Assembly (NCBI GenBank): GCA_025618425.1
Contig: CM046845.1
Coordinates: 34,126,277-34,190,276 of the forward strand
Direction: 5' to 3'
Source of the DNA: Heliocidaris tuberculata
Lineage: Eukaryota; Echinodermata; Echinoidea; Camarodonta; Echinometridae
DNA: 64,000 nt
Part shown: positions 1 through 10,271 of the stretch, one piece after another
Layout of the letters: each line of letters begins with the position of its first letter
Position numbering within the stretch: position 1 is the stretch's first letter
Notes under the pieces: generated by a model
The model's database searches: none
What the model was told of the DNA's origin: nothing
Seen by the model: only the letters and a program-made list of their open reading frames with translations
Translations under genes and position numbers: made by a program

Positions 1-3000
1 TTATTGGTATTAATTTTGATTTATATATTGATTTTAATTTGATTGTATACAAATTATATTTTATAGACTTATTTTGTTTAAATGATACAAAATAACTACA
101 ATAAATACAATCAGATGTATAAGACTGTTACAATCTTGAATTCACCATATCAATTCATCAGCTCTCACATATTTAACCACATAAAAGGCATTTTTGTCCT
201 TTTTTATCTTCATGATTCAAAAGTAATGGTTCTCAAGGCTAATTTGTGAATTTCATAAAAATAGTTTGAAATTGTTGTTGTGTTAAGGATGAGGGAGGGT
301 TTGTAAAGTGAAAGTAAAGATGATCTGATCTATTGAGATCCTTTCTTCCAAATCAGATAAGATGAAAGAAACTGATCAATATCTTTCAAAAATAGATAGC
401 AACATAACCAATATTCATATTATTATGTTTGTTATGTGTTAGGTTGAATAACATGGCAAGCAGATCATTTATTTATTTTAAGATTCATTCTCTTGGATGG
501 GTCAGATAAAGTTCAAGAAATAAGAAGTCATTTTGTGAAAGAAAAAAATTATTTTGAAAGAACTGAAGCTCATCAAAAGTTAATCTCGAAGCAATGACTG
601 GTCCTGAAAACCTGGCAGATATCGTGCATAGATTGCTTTCTTAATTTGAGGAATAACTTTTTTTCCATTTGTTGAGAAATTGTCTGTGATTAACTGTGGA
701 AGGCTCAGTGGATGAGTAAGTATTTGTGGTCGATGTCGCAACCGTTTTCTCATTTTTCATCCCTTCTTTTTAATATCTTATGAGACTAATTTTGGACAAA
801 ATGTGAATTTTTATGACCTTGTAGTTTGCTAATGAAGATTTGATGAAAATAGAGAAATTAACGTAAAACGAATGCAGACTTTGAATTATTTTATGGCAGA
901 TCTTTTTGATTGTAATATTCTATAACAATATTTTTTTATTCATCAGAATTAATTAGTTTTTGTGCAATGTGTGTAGTTGCCGTGTTACTTGTATGATGGT
1001 AGATGACTAGTTGACATTGTAAGGTACATTTATTTGTGATGTCAGAGAGCAAGCCCTGGATATGAGAAGGAACCACTTTCTTTCTTAAATATATTGTTAT
1101 TGAATACATTGATGAAAGAGAAACTCTCTCCTACAACCCTGTGGCATTTCACATTCTACTCCTGCTCCAGAAAAAATCATGCAAAATTGTTGGCTTGCAG
1201 AAACACAATTAGTAAGATGATAACTTTTAAAAACAGCGCAACTTAGCAGTTCGTTTAGCAAGCAGTGTTTCTCCTCACTTTCCCAGAATATGCATGCAAA
1301 ATCCATATAAATGCCTGCGCTTCGCTAAAACACTGTTGAAAATTTGATCCGAGCAACCTATCAAATTCTGACATTTGCATATCTTATCAATTTCCCAGGG
1401 TTGTGGTTTATTGACAAGTGTAAATTAATTCCAGAAACACAAATGTATTATTCAGCTTTGAACAGAGGAAAAGGGACTTGCATTAATCTTTCACGACTTT
1501 TTTTTTTCTGTTTTGTTGTTACTGGTTCATTATACTTGCAAATGAATTACACTCACTCATCTTATTCTCCATTAGTTAGTTCATTTGCATTTTTCTCATC
1601 TCCATTAGTGCGCTGTAAAGTGCTTTTATGTATTACCTTGTTTTCTCTCGTTTTGTTCCTTTGTTTTTGCTTGAATGGAAAGCAATTCATCAAACAAATT
1701 ATGAATATTAATGAGAAAACAATTTCAGGCCAGCAGTACATGTCGCGATGTGCGGTAATGGACACACTGGGCTTATCTCCGCTCTAAATTCATTTTGCTC
1801 GATAATTGCCTGCTTGTTGTTCCTTTCCAATGTTTATATTATCAATTGCGATTATCATCAACACTTTATGCAGGAAAGCCTCATGAAAAAAGATGAGCTT
1901 TTTGAGAAGGAATGCCATCAATTAATGCAATGCCACCAGACCGTTGCTTCGCTGATCCAATGACGTTTATCACAATAGTTGGTCAGGAGAGAGGGAGAGA
2001 GCAAATCGTTGTATTTATTCTATTGTCTCCTGACTGATAGGCATCATAATTTTTTCCTTTTATTTGGTGTGAAATTAGCCTTGGCTCTAGCTTAGGTACT
2101 AGTCTGTGCTCAAACTTGGGCTTGAATTTTGGACCAGGCTCGAATTTGGGACCAAGCTTCAGCCAGAGCTTTGGAATGAATGAATTGACTTGAACTTTGC
2201 TCCGTACTAGTCTGGTCTACTGTCACTGGAACACTTCTAAAAAGAGATTTTAGAAAAGGCCTACAATTTGAAATGATGAAAGATATTGTAAGTTGAATTT
2301 TAAGGAAATATTGATTTTCACAATTTTTTGTGGAATTATACAAAGCATGACTTCGTGCTTCCTGTTTCCTGTCATAGTTTGCACAAAAAAAGGCACGTAT
2401 ATAACCAGATGACTTAGTTCTTTCAACCATTTCTTTGAAGTATATAAGTAGATTTTAAGTCTGCCCAAGGAACAAAGAAACTGAAAAGCTTGTTTTCATT
2501 ATGATCGGTCCGGTATCATGTAAAAGGTAAAAGGTTGAACATAGAAGCATGTGAGGTTGAATGTGAATTATGGATGATCATCGATATGTTGCAATCTCTG
2601 TGTTAAAAGCTTAGACAGGTCTGTGGAGTGCAGTCAAGAGGTCATCAGTCTTTATATCACTGATTCTCATCTCTGATAACCAAGTCCTCTTAATGTCTTA
2701 CATAATTCATTTCTATGTGGCCGTCTGTCTGTGCCAGCGAGCACTGCTCATACTGTAAATCAACAAAAAAATAGCCCTTTGTCATAAAATAATGTTAAGG
2801 TTTAATTAAAAGGAAAGTAAGTAAATTTTTTTTTTCAATATTGATGTTGAAATGTGCAACGTATTGTAAATCTGGAAGCTAGGGGAATGAGTGATTCAGA
2901 GCTTGAGAATATTGCGATTAAAATGGTTAGTTCATCTATGTTTATGCGAAAGCCTAAACTTTAGTTGGAGATGATGATGTGAACAGTATTCTTGAGGAAC

Positions 3001-4045
3001 TGTATGTCTCAGAACATCTGACACTGGCCCACTAACCTTTGTTGAGCCGGATGTGATGCAAAGCTTCTTCTCACCTCTCCCATCTTGTAAAGATTAATTC
3101 ATTGTAGATTATATGACAGGTGCAATAGGATTGAAAGCATGATATAGACAGAGGCAAACATATTGACATAGGGACAGACTGAGACACAGACATACAGAAA
3201 AACAGATACACAATATGAGAGAAAAAGAAAGAAAGACATAGGAAGAGATCATGTGGTACATATGGAAAATGAAGAAAGTGAGGGAGAGAGAGGGTGAGAA
3301 TATAAGAGTGAAAAAGAGTGTGAGTGAGGGAGGTATGACTAGATTGAGAGAGAGAGAGAGAGAGAAAGAGAGAAAGAAAGATAGAGAGTGAGAGAAACAG
3401 AAAGAGAAAAAAAGATAGAGAGTGAGAGACAGAAAGAAAGAGAGACAGTGAGAGAGAGATGCACACATAGAGAAATAAAGAGAGAGAGAGAGAGAGATGA
3501 AGAGACAGAGGAAGACATAGAGACAGAAAGATGTGTGAGGTCATCTCATAAATGATTTAATTTAACCATATAGGTACCAATCTTTCCTATGCTCATCTTA
3601 TATAGATACATGTATACTACATGTAGTCATTGTATAAGAGTTTATTTGATCTTTCCATGCCATGAATTCTAAAACATCAAACCAAGATCAGAAATACCAA
3701 TATGTTTACAATGACTGTGGTTGCTATCGTTAATATCAGGTTTTTGTACCGTAGGTAAGAAGGTATTTTGTTGTTTGCTGTAGCATTCAAGGCTTTGCAT
3801 TTCTGACTTTTGAGAGTTGTAGAAAGTGAGCAATTATATAGGTATTTCTATACTTTGACTTTGTAATAGGATTAGCAGAGTTTGTTTTTAAGAAGATATA
3901 TTTCGATCTTGTGAGAAAATGAAATGTAAGAAACGGGAATGAATTGATATAGGTCATACTTATTCAAAGGGAGCCATGAGTGTACTTTCTTTATGTTATG
4001 GTCATATCAACAATATTTGAATTATTCAACATTTCCTGTCTTATT
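1..4045. other. AT-rich non-coding sequence
   Basis: No supported gene. Holds two octamer motifs ATTTGCAT (1373-1380 and 1583-1590), an 18-bp imperfect tandem repeat at 2119-2154 (GGCTTGAATTTTGGACCA and variant), and the GA tract listed separately. A 147-codon frame at 1344-1787 is T-rich and hydrophobic and is judged to be chance. Confidence 0.6.
3160..3540. repeat. GA-rich low-complexity tract
   Basis: Nearly pure purine on the + strand with GA, GAAA and GACA units, including a clean (GA)n at 3345-3366 and (AG)n at about 3478-3497. Long minus-strand reading frames here are Ser/Leu/Phe low-complexity artefacts. Confidence 0.9.
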
Positions 4046-4318
4046 ATATCGTTGTCATTTTTACGAACTGACAAATCCGTGCGTGCTGCGCAGAAACCTG
4101 AGTTGGCCAGAAATGCATTTATAGATTTAGGTGTACTTAGATAACGGAATTTGCTTTCGTTGCATAATTGCATGTATCGATATATACATTAAAAGAAAGC
4201 TTATGACTTTAATTTTGAAATGGTGTATATTATTATGTATATTAATACGGAATAAGGAAGCGTTTTCTCCAAAGCGCGTATTTGCGGATTTGTCAGTTCG
4301 TAAAAACGACGATGATAT
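4046..4318. mobile_element. Foldback element, 34-bp inverted repeats
   Basis: Arms at 4046-4079 and 4285-4318 are inverted repeats matching at about 31 of 34 positions and share the core TTTTTACGAACTGACAAATC. The 273-bp element is non-coding. No clear target-site duplication beyond AT/TA-rich flanks. Confidence 0.72.
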
Positions 4319-4502
4319 ATTGCTCTAATTTACATTATAGTCCTTGTGTTTCAAGTAATAATGTTTGACTTATATTTCTTTACAGCTTTGATTGTTTCTT
4401 GTAGACCTAATTAATAAAGAGATCATACAATGTTACAGGGGGAATAGAATGATTGAAAAATAAGTTAGTGAATATTCTCTTTTTATCTCTTTCTCTGTAT
4501 AG

Positions 4503-4598
4503 ATTGGACTAATGCAACCTTCATAGTTTACTCATCTGACCAAGAAACAAGACTTCTGACTGTTATTCACCCAGAAAAGCTTGGAATCCCCTTTACAG
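4503..4598 (+). other. Candidate internal coding exon, gene unknown
   Basis: A 96-nt block is preceded by a strong pyrimidine tract ending CTCTGTATAG and followed by CAG|GTAATA. Only one frame is open: two bases, then 31 codons beginning TGG, then one base. Its peptide starts WTNATFIVYSSDQE and ends EKLGIPFT. The phase is symmetrical (1,1) and the length is a multiple of three, typical of skippable coding exons. I do not recognise the protein. A chance open frame of 31 codons is not rare, so this may be a decoy. Confidence 0.3.
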
Positions 4599-4648
4599 GT
4601 AATACTTGACTTGCGATGACAGTTGTTCTTGTTGATAGTTGTCTTATA

Positions 4649-4935
4649 GGCTTTTTACATTTGATTTTTTTTTAAACCCAGTACTATCCTTAACCCCAGA
4701 CTCTTTTGATTTCTGTTCTCACTTGAGCGCTTAGTGCCACCTTTTATGGGGCTAACCTATCTTTTTTCTGGGGCTAAAATAATCCTGTACTATCGTGGAG
4801 TTCGCTCACTTTGGTAAAATGCAATGTGAATAGAAAGTGGGCTAAGCTTAGTACCATACTATTGGTGGAGCTAAATCCTTGTTTAGCCCCACCAATAGTA
4901 TGGGACTAAGCAAAATTTTGCTAGTGTAAAAAGCC
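4649..4935. mobile_element. Small MITE with TA target site and internal hairpin
   Basis: Ends GGCTTTTTACA (4649-4659) and TGTAAAAAGCC (4925-4935) are perfect inverted repeats, flanked by TA on both sides, as in Tc1/mariner-type non-autonomous elements. The interior repeats the word GGGGCTAA and its complement and contains a very regular stem-loop at 4846-4911. Length 287 bp, non-coding. Confidence 0.68.
4846..4911. other. 66-nt near-perfect stem-loop
   Basis: Arms of 28 bp (4846-4873 and 4884-4911) pair with two mismatches around a 10-nt loop. The stem contains CATACTATTGGTGG. It lies inside the MITE at 4649-4935. The size and shape are in the range of animal microRNA precursors, but expression is unknown. 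Confidence 0.6.
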
Positions 4936-7900
4936 TATTAACAAAAGGTCAAATTCATAGAATTAGGAATTGAACTTTTGTTTTCATCACCACAATTTTA
5001 AGATATAATAATGTAACAATAAGTTTAAGCACCTATATGGTTTTGATTATCATTATCAATTTTGTATTCATGAAAGGTTTGACTCTATAAGTATGTATGT
5101 ATCATCCTCTCTCAAATAATATCTACACTAGTTTTATGCATGGGTTGGGATCTTTTTGTTAAAAAAAACAGAGAATTAAGCAAATCCATATTTAATTATC
5201 AATTTTGTGGGTTATTATTCTTCTTTTTATTCACTCCAGTCCTTGGAATCTAGAAAATATAGACCTATAGTTGTGTGTTAATTTGATCAGCTCTGATAAG
5301 TAGAAGTGGTTTAGAGTTACACAAAGGCTCTCTCATCATCATAATAATATAAATATAACTGCTCTCTATTACATTTCCTTTAGGAGGAGCAAGAAATGGA
5401 TGTCTTATGATTTTAAGATTTCTTATTGTATAGATTTTGAAATTATTGGAAATATACTTTTTTCACACTTGTAGTCCAGTAAGGCTCACATATTCTGTAT
5501 GATATATTGGCATGTATGTAGTAATTTAACAGTTGATTGAGTTGTGTTGTTTGATGTCTTTTTTTAGCATGAGTTAATCACCTTCTGGTATACTACAGTA
5601 TGAAGGCCATTATCTGGTCTGCTAAATGATTTGGAAACCTCAAGATTTATTGGAAAACTACTAACTAACTAAAATCAAGGTTTTTCTTCGGTGAGAGACG
5701 AGATTGATTGATTGATTGATTGCATGTGAGAGCTTAATGAAAAAAAGATTGTGATAACAAAGAGAAAAATTTATTTTAAAGAATTTCTAGTTGACATTTT
5801 CACATAATTTAGAGTTTTTTAATTAGGAAAACCAAATATTAGAAGTTGCTGGTGGTGAAAATGATCAAGATACTTGTAGAAGAGGATGCATGTGTTATGG
5901 GAATATATATTTTATTGTGAAACTTGATGTTAAGTTTAAAGGTTGGAAAAGCATATCAGTGAAATTCTGAAGTCAGCTTGAAAGACTGATCAGTTATTTA
6001 GCTGAGATGGCAACAAGGAGAGAAAGGGTTGGAGACCTGACAATTTTACCAACATGAAGATCAAGGAGAGGGACTATTGGGGGAAACCTAGGTGAACTGT
6101 GATGTGACTCATGTTGAAATGACAGAGAAAGATTGAGGATCAGACACAGGCCTAGCTAGCACACTGCCTGTTGAGTGTAGGTATTCCCTCTCCGTAGTAG
6201 CACCACCGCAGTCTGGTTTAGTATGCGGCGTGGCTAAGCAGGAATCGCGTTACGGGCTTCAGATGAGCTTCAAGCGGAACGATGGCGTTTTGAGCTACGC
6301 TGTAATAGGAACCTTTAGTAGGAGTGAAATGTCAAAACATTCTCTCAATATAGCAAGAGAAGTAGGCTGTGTGTGTTTTCAAAGGGGTGGTTGAGAATAG
6401 ACAGAATTTAGGTTAGAACCTATATCGGAGTAGATTTTTTAGTCTTTTAATCTTCTTATAATTTTCTTTACCTTGTCATGTATAATATTCTGATTGGAAA
6501 ATTCTCTAGGAATTTATATGATTTTAAACACTTCTTGTACAAGATGGTAATATTTGATATCTCTCAACTATATACTGTTTGTTAAAGGTATTTTTTATTG
6601 AAAAGGAAAAGATCTTTTCTGAAAAGAGACTACCTGGCAGGTCTTTTATTGTATGTCTGATGGGCTTTACATCACACCCACTCAATCAGCCAATTGAAAC
6701 GAAAACCCTGTTTGGGGTTGCCCTTCCTACTTTCTCTTCCTTTCTTTCTCTCTCCCTCTCATGTTCCCTTCATCTCAGTTCAGCCTGTAGCTGGATGGCA
6801 GGTCTAGGGGGAAACTAGAGGGCAGAGAGGGGAGAGATCCTGCCCTAGCTGCTGCTGCTGATGCCGCTGCTGCTGTCCTCCTAGGTTGGCTTGTTAGCTT
6901 GACTGGCTGGTTGGCTGGCTGGCTGCGCTCCACTACTTCGGCTTAGATTACGGGTAGCTGGCCATCAGGCCTGAGCTCAGCGGGAACTCTGCTCTTGTGG
7001 AAATGACATGCTGAGAGCGCTGGGTTAGGTGTCAGGGGGGGAGGCCATAAGAGATCATGGGCTCTAGTCTAGTACTGCAGGCATCCCATCCTTACTCTCA
7101 TTTGATAATGAGACTTGTTATCATTGGAAACAAGATTATAGATAGGAGGACATCATAATCCATTCACCATTTGGGAGAGGATTATCTCTTCTGCTTTGAT
7201 CATACTCCAGTGTATTTATATCACTCTGAACAATTTCATTTCAGAAATGATGGACTTTGCCCAGGATACTTCAGAGAATCTCTGTAGGCATGTAGCTCTC
7301 TGTCATGTTCAAATCAGTGGCCATCGTTAACAAATGGCATATCAGTATTTTGAGATTTATGGCACGTATTATGCCACTAATGACAAACAGCTTCATCTAA
7401 TCTCGCTCACAAATTACTCTCTCTATGATGATGGGGGTATAGCGAGAGACCAACTCGATGATCACTCCTCATCCACATAATTTCATTTTCCTGTGAAAAC
7501 AAAGACCAAATGTCAGTATTAAGGCGCCCTTTTTCTTCTTGTTGATAGGAAAGCAATGGTAATTCTATCCCGTCTTAATTAATGCGCATAAAAGTCCTTG
7601 AGAGGGGCGCAGAATGCCCCCCTGCTGACAGAGTGCGAATTAGCGTACTTCTGGAAAGGTTAAACTAACAGCGTTGGCAGTGGACAAGTGGACCTTAGTA
7701 AATCCACCAGTATGTCATTAGCTTCCTTTCTTTTGACTAACCCTCAAAAGACCGCCCCACCTACCCCTCTCCTAAACTATTCTCACCAAGACAAACTTTT
7801 TATGTCTATCAGAATTCTAATACTATTGGGCAATTTGAATTTTGGAATGATTTTGTTGATTGGTTGTTGGACTGCACCTCCTTACACCTTCATAACAGGG

Positions 7901-8040
7901 TATGTGATCTCTCATCACCATGGTCTTGGTATAGACCCGCCTTTCAACCAACACACATGGTGCACAGAGGGGCTTAGCTGACCTCATTTCAATCTCTTCT
8001 TATGCCTACAAGGCATTCAGAAGAAATTCCACTAAACCCT
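4936..8040. other. Non-coding sequence with two GC-richer blocks
   Basis: Mostly AT-rich. 6160-6310 and 6830-7050 have more CpG-containing words than their surroundings; the second includes GCTGCTGCTG and GGCTGGCTGGCTG repeats. A third complex block is 7500-7690. These could be regulatory or untranslated exons, but no splice pair was convincing. Confidence 0.45.
5702..5721. repeat. GATT tetranucleotide repeat
   Basis: Five tandem GATT units. Confidence 0.85.
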
Positions 8041-8070
8041 CTTGTCTTCCCCATTCTTCTCTCCTTTCTC

Positions 8071-8166
8071 CTGTTCTCTCGTTCCCTCTTTTTCTGTCCT
8101 GTTCTCTCGTTCCCTCTTTTTCTGTCCTATTCTCTCGTTCCCTTTCCTATTCTCTCGTTCCCTTTC
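8071..8166. repeat. Pyrimidine minisatellite
   Basis: Two 28-bp units (CTGTTCTCTCGTTCCCTCTT followed by TTTCTGTC) are followed by two 20-bp units starting CTATTCTCTCGTTCCC. It lies in a longer CT-rich tract (8040-8175). Confidence 0.85.
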
Positions 8167-9874
8167 CTTTCCTCTTATACTCCAGCTCATACCTCCATTA
8201 AATCACCCTGCTCAGTTTACACTTCTGCTGGACATTTTCTTCCTGATCATTTTTTTCCGAGTCTCTTCTCTTGCATTGATTTGCATGGCTTAAGTGCTTA
8301 GAGTTAGGCTTGTATTACTCACGCATTACAAAGTCTTTATGTTTGTTCTTTGATCTAGATGAGAAAATGATGGATAGAGCCTTGAACAACACTTCTTTTT
8401 TGTTTTCCTTTTTTCTTTTATTTCCCTCCCTTCAGAATCAGCCTTTGGAAAATAATTGTTCATTAGCAAATATTTGCTAAGCTTTTCAAGAGGAAAGTTG
8501 ACATATTTTTTCAGCTTTGTTCCTATGTATTAAGAGGAAGGCAAGTACTATAGGCAAGTCTGTAGACCATTGGTATGACAAGTACAGTAGTGCAGTTACA
8601 TATTATCAAGATTCCTTTTGTTTACTTTCTTCCTAGATTTAATTGTATTCTCAACCTTAAAATACTCTCATAAATCAGAACTCTCTGTTTGCATGTCTGA
8701 GCAACTTACATTCATTGAAAAAGTGTTATACGTCTCACAATGGTACTGAAATTGATTATAACAAATATGTCAAGTTTTGTATACATGTATGAGTAATCCA
8801 GTTGATAAATGTATATTTTTGTACATTTTTTGTCTATTTCTCCAGTAGTTTTCTTTCTTAATTCTGTAAAGTTTTTAAAGTTCACTAGCATTTTTAATGC
8901 ATTTATTCTGCAGCAGTTTGATGGGATATACTGTAATCATAATAAATTTATTTGGTTTTATTGAACCCTGATCTGATGGCATTTGCAAGTGGTTACTATT
9001 TTACAATAGGATCCAGCAGATTTATCATAAAAAATATTGTGAAAAATAAGGTTTTAAATAGGATATTACATCATAAACAATAATCAGTGATTGAGAATTG
9101 AGAAAAATTGAGGATTATGCAAAGTTTTGAATCAAAAGTGGGGATTGTAAAGCATGACATTCTGTAGCAATCTGCCTTTCTCACACCTGTGAATATAATT
9201 GTGAAATGTAAAAATCTCAAAAACCTCAAATTACAAGACATCTCCCAGAATGGAGCAAGGAAAGCGGAATGAATATGGGAAGGAAAACAAGATGGTGTCC
9301 CCAGCTGAGCATTCCTAGCGATCATCAGGTCTGTGAGACACACACAGTATTTCATGGGAGAAAGAGAACCAAACAAGTCCATTACATGTTTGTAGTCTGA
9401 AAGATCAACACCATCCATTGATCCCACACATCATGAATATCAGGTTAGTGGTGAGGTATTCACTTATATTTTGTGACTTTCATTGGCCTCATCAACAATA
9501 AATACTGCAAGATCAGAAACCTTTCATAATATGCAACTTTTAAAATTGTTAATGATGGTCATCCGTGGCAAGAAAGCTTTGCAAATTGAAAAAAAAAAAA
9601 AAAAAAAACTTTTTGACTCCTAAATGGCATGAATCTTATGCAAATTTGTTTATTCATGAAATTTTTTTTCTGGTTTCTGGTTTGACAGCACTCATCATTT
9701 CAGTCAAGCATACATGTAGGCCTGCGTTATAGGAGTACAGTAATGTCCATGATGAATATTCAATGGTACCAACAAACTGAAAAATTGTGTTTAGAATGAT
9801 AGAATGAAAATACCTATTATTGCCTTGTACTACTGCTTTATTAGACTACACCTTGTTCATACTGTTTGCTTATT

Positions 9875-9927
9875 GCCAGAAGGGCATTAATTCAATGTAA
9901 AGTCATGTGAGTTACTGCCCTTCTGGC
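9875..9927. other. 12-bp perfect inverted repeat with 29-nt spacer
   Basis: GCCAGAAGGGCA (9875-9886) and its exact complement TGCCCTTCTGGC (9916-9927). The stem is GC-rich in an AT-rich setting. It is too short for a typical microRNA precursor. Confidence 0.55.
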
Positions 9928-10033
9928 TCTTGTCAAATGATATATATTACAAAGAAATCAACATGAGTGAAGAGTCATGTATGAGTTCACTAAGGATCCC
10001 ATATCACTCCTTACATGTGTGTGTGTCCTCAGG

Positions 10034-10089
10034 AGGTCATAGCAATTGACATCTTGCCCTGACATGACCTCTGTGACCTCAAATGACCT
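10034..10089. promoter_or_regulatory. Cluster of four nuclear-receptor half-sites (DR3 and DR4 geometry)
   Basis: Exact TGACCT hexamers at 10065-10070, 10074-10079 and 10084-10089 are separated by 3 and 4 bp; read on the minus strand these are AGGTCA direct repeats of DR4 then DR3 type. A fourth exact AGGTCA occurs on the + strand at 10034-10039. DR3 and DR4 are classical spacings for RXR heterodimers (VDR, TR, LXR types). Function is inferred from motif only. Confidence 0.45.
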
Positions 10090-10249
10090 GTCAACTTTGC
10101 ACAGACACAAACATGTCCAGAGGATAAGTTCTGTGGTTTAGCCAGACCCTGATGAGATACTATCAATAGTCTAACATTCAGGACTTATCTATCAGCATTG
10201 CTATAGTTGTAAATTGCCAGTTATCCTGTTACATGTTTAATATTATCAC

Positions 10250-10261
10250 GGAGTTAACTCC
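10250..10261. promoter_or_regulatory. Perfect 12-bp palindrome around GTTAAC
   Basis: GGAGTTAACTCC is its own reverse complement and is flanked by AT-rich sequence that continues the symmetry imperfectly (about 10236-10271). It lies about 160 bp from the nuclear-receptor half-site cluster. Confidence 0.4.
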
Positions 10262-10271
10262 TTGATATTAT

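Noticed and set aside
690..735. GGCTCAGTGGATGAG word resembling a tRNA A box
   Set aside because: The possible B box (GGTCGATGTCG) is too close and mismatched; no cloverleaf.
1344..1787. 147-codon forward reading frame
   Set aside because: Peptide is rich in Phe, Leu, Ser and Cys as expected from T-rich non-coding DNA; no domain, no splice context, and a frame of this length is expected about once by chance in a window of this size.
3071..3544. 157-codon minus-strand frame
   Set aside because: Translation of a GA microsatellite into Ser/Leu/Phe repeats.
9071..9427. 118-codon minus-strand frame starting with a GVDLSD-like motif reminiscent of piggyBac transposases
   Set aside because: Only that short motif is suggestive; the rest shows no transposase features, and a good minus-strand acceptor inside it has no matching donor.
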